A stretch of 64,000 nucleotides of DNA from an uncultured Psychroserpens sp. (GTDB lineage Bacteria; Bacteroidota; Bacteroidia; Flavobacteriales; Flavobacteriaceae): positions 62,001 through 126,000 of the forward strand of contig NZ_CANMRL010000005.1 in NCBI RefSeq assembly GCF_947500255.1. Direction: 5' to 3'. Both the position numbers and the translations under genes were made by a program. Of this stretch, positions 16,217 to 23,660 are shown piece by piece. Numbering within the stretch: the stretch's first letter is position 1; each line of letters begins with the position of its first letter. Under the pieces are notes generated by a model. It worked only from the letters and a program-made list of their open reading frames with translations, had not been told where the DNA came from and did not search any database.

Positions 16217-17296
16217 ATGGAAGATCAAATATCTAAATGCCTAAACTGTGATTCCGAATTAAAAGAGCAGTTTGAATTTTGTCCAAACTGTGGTCAGAAA
16301 ACGGAAGAAAATCTTACCATGGGTGTATTGTTTTACAATACGATAAGCAATTATTTTTCGTTTGATGCGCGGTTTTTAAAAGGCTTTATTCCATTGATGT
16401 TCAAGCCAGGTTTTTTACCTCAAAAGTTTATCGAAGGTAAGCGCTTGGTGTATTTGCATCCAGGGCAGATGTATTTATTTGTTGCTTTTATTTTCTTTTT
16501 TGTGTTTTCATTTACGGTTACTGAAAATACAGATGTACTAAATAAAAAACTGCAAAAAAACGACAATGTTACTCTTGGAGGTATACCGCTGGATAGTATG
16601 CAGCAACCTCAATTGGATTCTTTACAAATAGAGAGAATTACCAAACCCATAAAAGACAATAAGAATGCTTTAGGTATCAAAGATGAAGACGTTAAGGTAC
16701 TTGATTCTATTATAAAAAGTGAAGCTAATAAAGATCCTCGAAATACTGCTCTCACTTTTGATTTTGATCAAAAAAAGGTGGACTCGTTAATTAAAATCGA
16801 TGCTAAAGAGGATGACATCATTAGGGCCATGGGAATGCCCGAAGATGCTGGGTTTGTAAAGCGAAAGTTTTATACACAAATGCTAAAGCTCTATAAAGAA
16901 AAAGGTGTAGGTACCATTTTACTTACATTGTATAACAGTTTACCTATTGCCTTATTTTTCTTATTGCCAATTTTTGCACTCATTTTAAAAATCTTATATT
17001 TTAAAAAAGGACCTTATTCTCATCATTTGGTTTTTAGTTTATACTTCTTTTCCTTTTTATTTACGGCGTTTTGTGTTTTGTATTTAATAAACCTTATTGT
17101 AGATATTCCAGATTGGATTGATTGGTTATTGTTCTTTTCTACGTTCTTTTATTTGATGATAGCCGTCAAACGATTCTATAGGCAAGGATGGTTTTTGAGT
17201 TGGTTTAAAAGCGGTGTAGCGACGTTTTTATTTTTATTATTCGTAGCACCTTTAGCCTTGTTTGTAGTTGGAATGTTCTCGTTTATGTTTTATTAA
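16217..17296 (+). CDS. DUF3667 family membrane protein with zinc ribbon
   Basis: A 359-residue protein. The N-terminus carries a four-cysteine zinc ribbon (CLNCDSEL ... CPNCGQKTEE), followed by a conserved patch (RFLKGFIPLMFKPGFLP, YLHPGQMYLFVAFIFFF) that runs into the first membrane helix, a polar Lys/Asp-rich loop of about 130 residues, and four more hydrophobic segments. This is the DUF3667 pattern common in Bacteroidota, function unknown. It stands alone between the repeat-protein locus and the converging uvrA gene. No clear promoter motif was found. Confidence 0.8.
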   Translation: MEDQISKCLNCDSELKEQFEFCPNCGQKTEENLTMGVLFYNTISNYFSFDARFLKGFIPLMFKPGFLPQKFIEGKRLVYLHPGQMYLFVAFIFFFVFSFTVTENTDVLNKKLQKNDNVTLGGIPLDSMQQPQLDSLQIERITKPIKDNKNALGIKDEDVKVLDSIIKSEANKDPRNTALTFDFDQKKVDSLIKIDAKEDDIIRAMGMPEDAGFVKRKFYTQMLKLYKEKGVGTILLTLYNSLPIALFFLLPIFALILKILYFKKGPYSHHLVFSLYFFSFLFTAFCVLYLINLIVDIPDWIDWLLFFSTFFYLMIAVKRFYRQGWFLSWFKSGVATFLFLLFVAPLALFVVGMFSFMFY

Positions 17297-17369
17297 TATG
17301 CGTATTAAAGTGTTCTAGTCGAATTTGAAAATGGTGTTTTAAAATAACAGATGTACTGTGTGATACAAA

Positions 17370-20153
17370 TTAAATCTTATCTTTTAAATACTCACCAGTA
17401 ATAGACTTCTTATTCTTAACTATGTCTTCAGGAACTCCTTGTGCTATGAGCTGTCCGCCACGATTTCCGCCTTCAGGTCCTAAATCGATTACATAATCTG
17501 CACATTTTATAAGATCGAGATTGTGTTCAATTACAATAATCGAATGTCCTTTAGTAATCAATGCTTGAAATGATTTCAACAGTTTTTTAATATCATGAAA
17601 ATGTAAACCAGTTGTAGGTTCATCAAAAATAAATAGCGCATTATCACTTTTAGATCCTTTTCCAAGGAATGATGCTAATTTAATTCGTTGTGCTTCTCCA
17701 CCTGAAAGTGTAGAAGAACTTTGACCAAGAGCCACATAACCTAGACCAACATCTTGCAATGGTTGCAATTTGTTTTTAATTTTTGAAATATTATGTTGAT
17801 CAAAAAAAGCAATAGCATCATCAATGGTCATAGTTAAAATATCGTCAATATTTTTACCTTCAAAGGTGACTTCTAAAACATCTTTTTTGAAACGCTTTCC
17901 ATTACAGGTTTCACAAGTTAAATGCACATCGGCCATAAATTGCATTTCAATGGTCACTTCACCATCGCCTTTGCAAGTTTCACATCGACCACCATCAACA
18001 TTAAAGCTAAAATGCTTAGCTTGATAATTACGAATCTTACTCAATTTTTGACTCGAAAATAATGCTCTTATGTCGTCATATGCTTTAATATAAGTTACAG
18101 GGTTAGAGCGAGATGAACGACCAATAGGATTTTGATCTACAAACTCAATATGTTTAATGTTTTTATAGTTTCCTTTTAATTCGGTAAACTGTCCAGGTTT
18201 ATCCCCAAATCCTGTAAGTTGTTTTTGAATAGCCGGAAAAAGAATTTTCTTAACTAGTGTACTTTTTCCACTACCCGAAACGCCAGTAACAACGGTGAGC
18301 ATTTCCAAAGGGAAAGTCACATCAATATTTTGTAAGTTATGTTCTCTGGCACCAACAATTTCGATTTGATATTTTGAGGTTCTTCTATTTTTAGGCAGTT
18401 CAATCTCTAGTGTTTCATTTAAGTATTGTGCTGTTAATGACTCCGAATTTAAAATATCTTGATAGGTTCCAGTAGCGACAACTTCGCCACCAAAAGTCCC
18501 GGCTTCTGGTCCAATATCAATAATTTCATCTGCGGCTTTCATAATATCTTCATCATGTTCAACAACAATAACAGTGTTACCTAAATCACGAAGTGCCTGT
18601 AGTACTTTAATTAGTTTCTCAGTGTCTTTAGGGTGAAGTCCAATACTTGGCTCATCTAGTATATACATTGATCCTACTAAGCTACTTCCAAGTGATGTAG
18701 CCAAATTAATACGTTGACTTTCACCACCAGATAAAGTATTCGATTTTCGATTTAAGGTTAAGTAGTCTAATCCAACATTACTTAAAAATGATAATCTGTT
18801 GTTGATTTCTTTAAGCAAACGCTTGGCAATACTTGTATCATAATCATCTAGTTCTAATTGCTTGAAAAAATTAGCTAGATTATCAAGAGGCATTTCTACT
18901 AAATCTGTAATGGTGATACCTGCAATTTTCACATAATTGGCTTCCTCTCGTAATCGTTTTCCTTTACAGACATTACATTTTGTTTTTCCACGATAGCGCG
19001 ATAGCATCACGCGATTTTGAATTTTATAAGCTTTAGACTCTAATTCGGTAAAGAATGAGTTCAAGCCTTCAAAATAGTCATTGCCAGTCCAAATCAATTG
19101 TTTTTGTTCGTCTGATAATTCAAAAAATGGTTTGTGAATTGGGAAATCAAACTTATGAGAATTATTGACCAATTGATCGCGATACCAACTCATGCTTTCA
19201 CCTCGCCAAGGAAAAATTGCATTTTCATATACCGATAGTCCAGTATTAGGTATCACCAGATCTTCATCAATACCAATAACATCGCCATAGCCTTCACATT
19301 TTGGACACGCACCATAAGGATTATTAAAACTAAAGAGATGTGGATTGGGCTCTAAGAAGGTCATTCCATCCAATTCAAAACGATTATTAAATTCTGTACG
19401 CTTTTGATCAGAAAGGGATTCAATAGTACAAGTCCCTTTCCCTTCAAAGAAAGCAGTTTCGATAGCATCTGCTAATCGATTATAAAAGTCTTCTTCATGT
19501 TTAACTACAATTCGGTCAACAACTAAGAACACATCTTTTTTTATACGTTTCTCGATAGCATCATCAATTCTTAAAACTTCTTCATTATACTGAACCCGAG
19601 CATATCCTTGTTGCTTTAAAACATTTAGCTTATCATCCATTGTACGTCCTTCTTCCAAAATAATAGGAGAGAGGAGCAATAATTTGTCACGATCATCAAA
19701 AGACTTTACTAAGTCTAAGACGTCTTTGGTACGATGCTTTTTGACCAACTCTCCGGAAATAGGTGAGTAAGTCTTCCCGATTCTAGCAAACAGTAATTTT
19801 AAGTAGTCATAGATTTCAGTTGTAGTTCCAACAGTAGAACGCGGATTGGTACTATTTACTTTTTGTTCAATAGCAATAGCTGGAGCAATACCTTTGATAA
19901 GATCAACTTTTGGTTTATTAAGCCTTCCTAAGAATTGACGCGCATAGCTAGATAAACTCTCTACATAACGACGTTGACCCTCAGCATATAGGGTGTCAAA
20001 AGCTAAACTTGATTTTCCAGAACCCGATAAACCAGTAATCACCACTAATTTATTCCTTGGAATAACGACATCAATATTTTTTAGGTTGTGCAATTTTGCA
20101 CCTTTTATAATGATATTTTCTTTAGGGTTTAGGTCTAAAATGTTACTGTTCAT
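17370..20153 (-). CDS. uvrA: Excinuclease ABC subunit A
   Basis: The product (927 residues from ATG 20153) is the damage-sensing ATPase of nucleotide excision repair, working with UvrB and UvrC. Two ABC cassettes are visible: Walker A GLSGSGKSS and GVSGSGKST, signatures LSGGESQRI and LSGGEAQRI, and Cys pairs for zinc modules (CPKCEGYGD, CNVCKGKR, CETCKGDGE, CETCNGKR). The ORF-track start (20225) is rejected: a -7 element TATCTTTG sits inside that extension, and MNSNILDLNPKENIIIKGA from 20153 gives the normal N-terminus. It converges with the DUF3667 gene and is monocistronic. Confidence 0.97.
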   Translation of the reverse strand: MNSNILDLNPKENIIIKGAKLHNLKNIDVVIPRNKLVVITGLSGSGKSSLAFDTLYAEGQRRYVESLSSYARQFLGRLNKPKVDLIKGIAPAIAIEQKVNSTNPRSTVGTTTEIYDYLKLLFARIGKTYSPISGELVKKHRTKDVLDLVKSFDDRDKLLLLSPIILEEGRTMDDKLNVLKQQGYARVQYNEEVLRIDDAIEKRIKKDVFLVVDRIVVKHEEDFYNRLADAIETAFFEGKGTCTIESLSDQKRTEFNNRFELDGMTFLEPNPHLFSFNNPYGACPKCEGYGDVIGIDEDLVIPNTGLSVYENAIFPWRGESMSWYRDQLVNNSHKFDFPIHKPFFELSDEQKQLIWTGNDYFEGLNSFFTELESKAYKIQNRVMLSRYRGKTKCNVCKGKRLREEANYVKIAGITITDLVEMPLDNLANFFKQLELDDYDTSIAKRLLKEINNRLSFLSNVGLDYLTLNRKSNTLSGGESQRINLATSLGSSLVGSMYILDEPSIGLHPKDTEKLIKVLQALRDLGNTVIVVEHDEDIMKAADEIIDIGPEAGTFGGEVVATGTYQDILNSESLTAQYLNETLEIELPKNRRTSKYQIEIVGAREHNLQNIDVTFPLEMLTVVTGVSGSGKSTLVKKILFPAIQKQLTGFGDKPGQFTELKGNYKNIKHIEFVDQNPIGRSSRSNPVTYIKAYDDIRALFSSQKLSKIRNYQAKHFSFNVDGGRCETCKGDGEVTIEMQFMADVHLTCETCNGKRFKKDVLEVTFEGKNIDDILTMTIDDAIAFFDQHNISKIKNKLQPLQDVGLGYVALGQSSSTLSGGEAQRIKLASFLGKGSKSDNALFIFDEPTTGLHFHDIKKLLKSFQALITKGHSIIVIEHNLDLIKCADYVIDLGPEGGNRGGQLIAQGVPEDIVKNKKSITGEYLKDKI

Positions 20154-20178
20154 AGGAGTTGTAGCGAATAAGAAAGTG

Positions 20179-20186
20179 CAAAGATA
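20179..20186 (-). promoter_or_regulatory. -7 promoter element of uvrA, decides its start
   Basis: The minus strand reads TATCTTTG (TAnnTTTG), 25 bases upstream of ATG 20153, with TTTC at the -33 position 19 bases further. Transcription from here would exclude the first 24 codons of the ORF-track version. Confidence 0.55.
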
Positions 20187-20251
20187 CGTCTTTTGATCAA
20201 GCTTAGAAAATGAATTATTGTTCATTAAAATGTTAAAGTTTTATACTTTTT

Positions 20252-20284
20252 TTTGGAATTCCGGAATGATTGTTGTTATATTTG
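20252..20284 (+). promoter_or_regulatory. Promoter of the sigma-factor gene
   Basis: TATATTTG (20277-20284) matches TAnnTTTG and TTTG (20252-20255) lies 21 bases upstream. The start codon at 20386 leaves an unusually long leader of about 95 bases in which I see no clear hairpin. Confidence 0.45.
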
Positions 20285-20385
20285 AGAACATAAACAGTTA
20301 AAACCGAGTTGCCTATATTATAATATTACTTTAAAAAATGTAACCCCAAGCTTAGATTAAATTCTTTGCCCTTAAAGTAATAATT

Positions 20386-20970
20386 ATGAGACACGAACTT
20401 ATCACGGACGCTGTTTTAGTAAAAAACTACATGAATGGAGACGAAAGTGCTCTATCAGTCCTTATCCACAGACACAAGCAGAAAATTTACAGTTTTATTT
20501 ATTCAAAAGTCTTTGATAGAGATATCACTGAAGATATATTTCAGGATGCTTTTATTAAGGTTATTAAGAATCTAAAACTAGGGAAGTATAATGAAGAAGG
20601 TAAATTTTTGCCTTGGGTGATGCGTATATCTCATAATTTGGTTATTGATCATTTCAGAAAGAACAACAGAATGCCAAAATTTGATAATTCGGGTGATTTT
20701 AATATTTTTTCTGTGTTAAGTGATTCGGCTATGAATGCTGAAAAACGCTTGATTAAAGACCAGGTAGAATGTGATTTAAGACGTATTATAGAAGAACTTC
20801 CTGAAGATCAAAAAGAGGTGTTAATTATGCGTATGTATAAGGATATGAGCTTTAAGGAAATCTCAGACAGAACGGGTGTTAGCATTAATACTGCTTTAGG
20901 GAGAATGCGTTATGCACTCATTAATTTAAGAAAGGTCATCGATAAGAATAATATTATTTTAACAAATTGA
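20386..20970 (+). CDS. RNA polymerase sigma-70 family (ECF-like) factor
   Basis: A 194-residue sigma factor with region 2 (SVLIHRHKQKIYSFIYSKV, DITEDIFQDAFIKVIKNL, WVMRISHNLVIDHFRK) and region 4 (LPEDQKEVLIMRMYKDMSFKEISDRTGVSINTALGRMRYAL), joined by a linker of about 45 residues; the two-domain build is that of group 4 sigma factors. No anti-sigma transmembrane gene follows; instead a 47-codon ORF lies 58 bases downstream on the same strand. The family is common in Flavobacteria as a stand-alone regulator whose regulon is not evident here. Confidence 0.88.
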   Translation: MRHELITDAVLVKNYMNGDESALSVLIHRHKQKIYSFIYSKVFDRDITEDIFQDAFIKVIKNLKLGKYNEEGKFLPWVMRISHNLVIDHFRKNNRMPKFDNSGDFNIFSVLSDSAMNAEKRLIKDQVECDLRRIIEELPEDQKEVLIMRMYKDMSFKEISDRTGVSINTALGRMRYALINLRKVIDKNNIILTN

Positions 20971-21028
20971 TACAATAAGTTAAGTTTTGTTGCGTTAATA
21001 AAAGTGATAACAAACTAAAAAACGTAAA

Positions 21029-21172
21029 ATGGCAAAACTTTACTCAGAATGTCCCCAAAAACAAAACGACCTCAACCCAAAAGAAGAGACAGTGGATTTT
21101 CTTTTGAATTATTCTAAGGCTTTAAGTGTTATACATTATAATAATTTGAAGTTTGAAGCACTTCAAAACTAA
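21029..21172 (+). CDS. 47-residue microprotein downstream of the sigma factor
   Basis: This ORF is below the ORF-track cut-off. It starts at ATG 21029, reads MAKLYSECPQKQNDLNPKEE and continues through TVDFLLNYSKALSV to end at TAA 21170-21172. It has one Cys, no membrane segment and a predicted helix in the second half. It follows the sigma gene on the same strand and ends just before a strong terminator, so it is probably the last gene of the transcript. I believe similar short proteins occur beside this sigma factor in other Flavobacteria, but this is from memory. A role as a sigma-factor partner is only a hypothesis. Confidence 0.65.
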   Translation: MAKLYSECPQKQNDLNPKEETVDFLLNYSKALSVIHYNNLKFEALQN

Positions 21173-21180
21173 ATTTGAAA

Positions 21181-21216
21181 AAATCCTGAATCGTTAGTCT
21201 TCAGGATTTTTTTTTA
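21181..21216 (+). terminator. Strong terminator after the sigma/microprotein genes
   Basis: AAATCCTGAA (21181-21190) pairs with TTCAGGATTT (21200-21209) over a nine-base loop and runs into nine T residues. It overlaps the 3' end of the converging gene at 21214. Confidence 0.85.
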
Positions 21217-21762
21217 TACTACTACTAATAGCTTTTCGAAGCTATTTAACTCATGTGTTTCGGTATCTAATTCAATCATTAGTTTACCTTTTTTTAAAGT
21301 AACCAAATGCACATCTTTATTTTCTAAAAGAGAACTAAGAATTATTATTAAATCTGAAATGAGCTTAGAAGGCTTTTGGTCAGATATTAGTACATATTTA
21401 CTATGTTTATTTAGTGTTGATGTACTTTTTTTGAAAGTATCTAGAATCGATTTCCTTCTAATGGTGAATTTCAAATTTGTGTCTAATTGTGTAGACCATT
21501 TTGTTCGAATTCTCAAGCTTTGTTTTTTAGATGATAGAAATATATTCCAATTATAAGTGAAAGTAGATTTTTCATACATCAGCGTCCAAGATCTTGGCTG
21601 GTCAATTTTTCCAGATATGAGATAAGACCAAGCATTATAAGTTCCTTTTACTTTTCCTTTCTTAGAAGCAATATAATTTTCAAATTCTTGACAAAATTCT
21701 TGATTCTTTTTATAGAAAGTGGACGATAATTCTGTTGAAGTTGCATCTGATTTGATTTTCAT
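21214..21762 (-). CDS. Hypothetical cytoplasmic protein
   Basis: A 182-residue protein with no signal peptide or membrane segment. It is rich in Ser, Thr, Lys and Trp, with stretches such as RSWTLMYEKSTFTYNWNIFLSS and LRIRTKWSTQLDTNLKF that suggest a beta-rich domain, then a helical C-terminal third. I do not recognise a family. Its coding character (codon use like its neighbours, no competing ORF) and a terminator at its 3' end support a real gene. Nearest neighbour upstream is a lipoprotein gene 64 bases away. Confidence 0.6.
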   Translation of the reverse strand: MKIKSDATSTELSSTFYKKNQEFCQEFENYIASKKGKVKGTYNAWSYLISGKIDQPRSWTLMYEKSTFTYNWNIFLSSKKQSLRIRTKWSTQLDTNLKFTIRRKSILDTFKKSTSTLNKHSKYVLISDQKPSKLISDLIIILSSLLENKDVHLVTLKKGKLMIELDTETHELNSFEKLLVVV

Positions 21763-21826
21763 AAAATTAAAGTGCTTATCTATGTGTTCGAATTAATCAT
21801 AAAATGTTACACTTTAAAGCGTAAAT

Positions 21827-22381
21827 CTAATCTTCAATGTAATGTGTTTTGAATAGTACTTCGACATAATTACTCGTTGTCAAGTATTCCTGTTTTAAGC
21901 GTTTTAAATAATTGATAACCTCATCTCTGTCTTTATAATTTGGTTTTAGACAATTATTAGAATCATTGTCCCAAATAGTAATTGCTATATACCAATCCTC
22001 ATGTCTGGATACATAAAAATCTGATAACTGCGAATCTATATTCTTACTTTCTAAGGCTAAATCTATAACGATAGGAGCAAAGTTGAGTGTTTTATTTGGA
22101 ATTTCTGCTTCATAAAAAGATAGAAAATATTGTTTATTCTTTAGTTTGAATGGGACATCGTAATCTACATCGATATGATTTAACTGAAACTTAGTATTGA
22201 TGTAATTGTAGAATTCATTAGCCTCTTTTGTGTCTTGAAAGATAAAGGCATATTCCTTTGGTAGTGTACGTCTAAACTTTTTAGCGACCATTATTTTTTG
22301 GTCTTTAATTTTTGGAGCTATTCTAATAGGTATACAGGATGTAACTAATATGATTAGTGTGAAATAGTAGATTGATTTCAT
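21827..22381 (-). CDS. Hypothetical lipoprotein
   Basis: A 184-residue protein with a short signal peptide ending in a lipobox (ILVTSC, Cys16), so it should be a lipid-anchored envelope protein. The mature part has alternating charged and aromatic strands (HEDWYIAITIWDNDS) and a C-terminal helix (VINYLKRLKQEY). No family recognised. It lies between the hypothetical gene at 21214 and nth on the same strand, with gaps of 53-64 bases, so co-transcription with nth is possible but not evident. Confidence 0.62.
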   Translation of the reverse strand: MKSIYYFTLIILVTSCIPIRIAPKIKDQKIMVAKKFRRTLPKEYAFIFQDTKEANEFYNYINTKFQLNHIDVDYDVPFKLKNKQYFLSFYEAEIPNKTLNFAPIVIDLALESKNIDSQLSDFYVSRHEDWYIAITIWDNDSNNCLKPNYKDRDEVINYLKRLKQEYLTTSNYVEVLFKTHYIED

Positions 22382-22434
22382 AAAAAGAGTTTCCTCTCAA
22401 TGCACAATTATTATACCAAATAGACGATTATTAC

Positions 22435-23091
22435 CTATTTCAATTTTTTGTAATAATCATCTAGAACCGACTTTCTACCTATAGTCTTTGTGATGATATC
22501 TTTATCTAGATTCCAACCCCTAGCTGGTGAATATTCTCTTCCATACCAAATGATTTGTAAATGAAGATCATTCCATAATTCTTTTGGAAATAAGCGTTTT
22601 GCATCTTTTTCGGTCTGTACCACGTTTTTACCGTTAGTTAGATTCCAACGGTACATCAAACGATGGATGTGTGTGTCTACAGGAAAAGCAGGAATCCCAA
22701 AAGCTTGAGACAATACAACAGCAGCAGTTTTATGACCTACAGCTGGAAGTGCTTCAAGTTCCTCATAGGTTTGAGGTACTTTACCATCGTGCTTGTCGAT
22801 CAAAATATGTGATAAACCATAAATGCCTTTACTTTTCATAGGAGACAGACCAACAGGTTTTATGATTTCTCTTATCTCTTCAACCGAAAGCTTAATCATA
22901 TCATAAGGATTATCAGCTTTCTCAAACAAAAGTGGTGTAATTTGATTAACACGTACATCGGTACTCTGTGCAGACATTAATACTGCTATAAGTAAAGTAT
23001 AAGGGTCTTTATGCTCTAAAGGAATTGGAATTGTTGGGTAAAGCTCGTTTAACGTTCTTATAACAAAATCTACTTTCTCTTGTTTGGTCAT
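22435..23091 (-). CDS. nth: Endonuclease III (DNA glycosylase/AP lyase) lacking the Fe-S cysteines
   Basis: A 218-residue HhH-GPD glycosylase that removes oxidised pyrimidines and cuts abasic sites. The helix-hairpin-helix LPAVGHKTAAVV carries the catalytic Lys121, and Asp139 (FPVDTHIHR) is the second catalytic residue. Endonuclease III normally ends with four cysteines binding a [4Fe-4S] cluster; here the matching C-terminal region (WYGREYSPARGWNLDKD) has none. The ORF track starts at 23169, but ATG 23091 gives the normal N-terminus; the extension would read back across the bcp promoter and start. It is divergent from bcp with 31 bases between the two start codons. Confidence 0.9.
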   Translation of the reverse strand: MTKQEKVDFVIRTLNELYPTIPIPLEHKDPYTLLIAVLMSAQSTDVRVNQITPLLFEKADNPYDMIKLSVEEIREIIKPVGLSPMKSKGIYGLSHILIDKHDGKVPQTYEELEALPAVGHKTAAVVLSQAFGIPAFPVDTHIHRLMYRWNLTNGKNVVQTEKDAKRLFPKELWNDLHLQIIWYGREYSPARGWNLDKDIITKTIGRKSVLDDYYKKLK

Positions 23092-23096
23092 TGTTG

Positions 23097-23104
23097 TATA
23101 TTTG
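23097..23104 (+). promoter_or_regulatory. -7 promoter element of bcp
   Basis: TATATTTG (TAnnTTTG), 18 bases before the bcp ATG at 23123. Its expected start point falls inside the -7 element of nth on the other strand. Confidence 0.55.
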
Positions 23105-23108
23105 ATCA

Positions 23109-23116
23109 CAAAAATA
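23109..23116 (-). promoter_or_regulatory. -7 promoter element of nth
   Basis: The minus strand reads TATTTTTG (TAnnTTTG), 17 bases before the nth ATG at 23091 and only four bases from the bcp element; TGATCA lies between and around them. Confidence 0.5.
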
Positions 23117-23122
23117 AGCAAT

Positions 23123-23578
23123 ATGAAGACATTAAAAGCAGGAGATAAAGTACCAAATTTTACAGTCAATGATCAAGATGGCAATGCGGTCTCTCTTTCT
23201 GACTACAAAGGGAAAAAATTAGTTGTTTTTTTCTATCCTAAAGCCAATACACCAACATGTACAGTAGAAGCTTGTAACTTGGGAGAAAATTATAAAGCTT
23301 TGCAAGATGCTGGTTATAATATTTTAGGTGTAAGTGCCGATTCTGAAAAGCGCCAATCTAATTTTAAAAATAAATTTAATTTTCCTTATCCGTTATTAGC
23401 AGATACAGAAAAGGAAGTGATTAATGCTTTTGGAGTTTGGGGACCTAAAAAATTTATGGGACGCGAATTTGATGGTATCCATCGTATCACGTTTATTGTT
23501 AATGAGGACGGTGTTGTTGATCGTGTTATTGATAAAGTAAAAGCCAAAATCCATACAGACCAGATTTTAGAAGCATAA
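23123..23578 (+). CDS. bcp: Thioredoxin-dependent thiol peroxidase (Bcp/PrxQ type)
   Basis: A 151-residue peroxiredoxin with thioredoxin fold that reduces peroxides with thioredoxin. The active site NTPTCTVEAC has the peroxidatic Cys46 and a resolving Cys51 five residues later, the Bcp/PrxQ arrangement; the second residue is Thr instead of the usual Gly (TPGCT). The ORF track begins at a TTG (23084) that lies in nth; ATG 23123 is used because it follows the TATATTTG promoter element. A strong terminator follows. Confidence 0.93.
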   Translation: MKTLKAGDKVPNFTVNDQDGNAVSLSDYKGKKLVVFFYPKANTPTCTVEACNLGENYKALQDAGYNILGVSADSEKRQSNFKNKFNFPYPLLADTEKEVINAFGVWGPKKFMGREFDGIHRITFIVNEDGVVDRVIDKVKAKIHTDQILEA

Positions 23579-23601
23579 CCGAAATAGGATACTTAAATAC
23601 T

Positions 23602-23640
23602 AAAAAAAGCCGCATATTAAATATGCAGCTTTTTTTTTTT
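23602..23640. terminator. Terminator after bcp
   Basis: AAAAAAAGC-C-GCATATT (23602-23618) pairs with AATATGC-A-GCTTTTTTT (23620 onward), followed by a run of T residues; A runs on the other side make it usable from the minus strand too. Confidence 0.8.
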
Positions 23641-23660
23641 GTGTCTTTTATTTAGATAAC

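Noticed and set aside
18341-18360. TGGCAC inside uvrA as a sigma-54 -24 box
   Set aside because: No TTG at the correct spacing and it lies within a coding region; the same holds for other TGGCAC words near 10972, 27820, 46550 and 53420.
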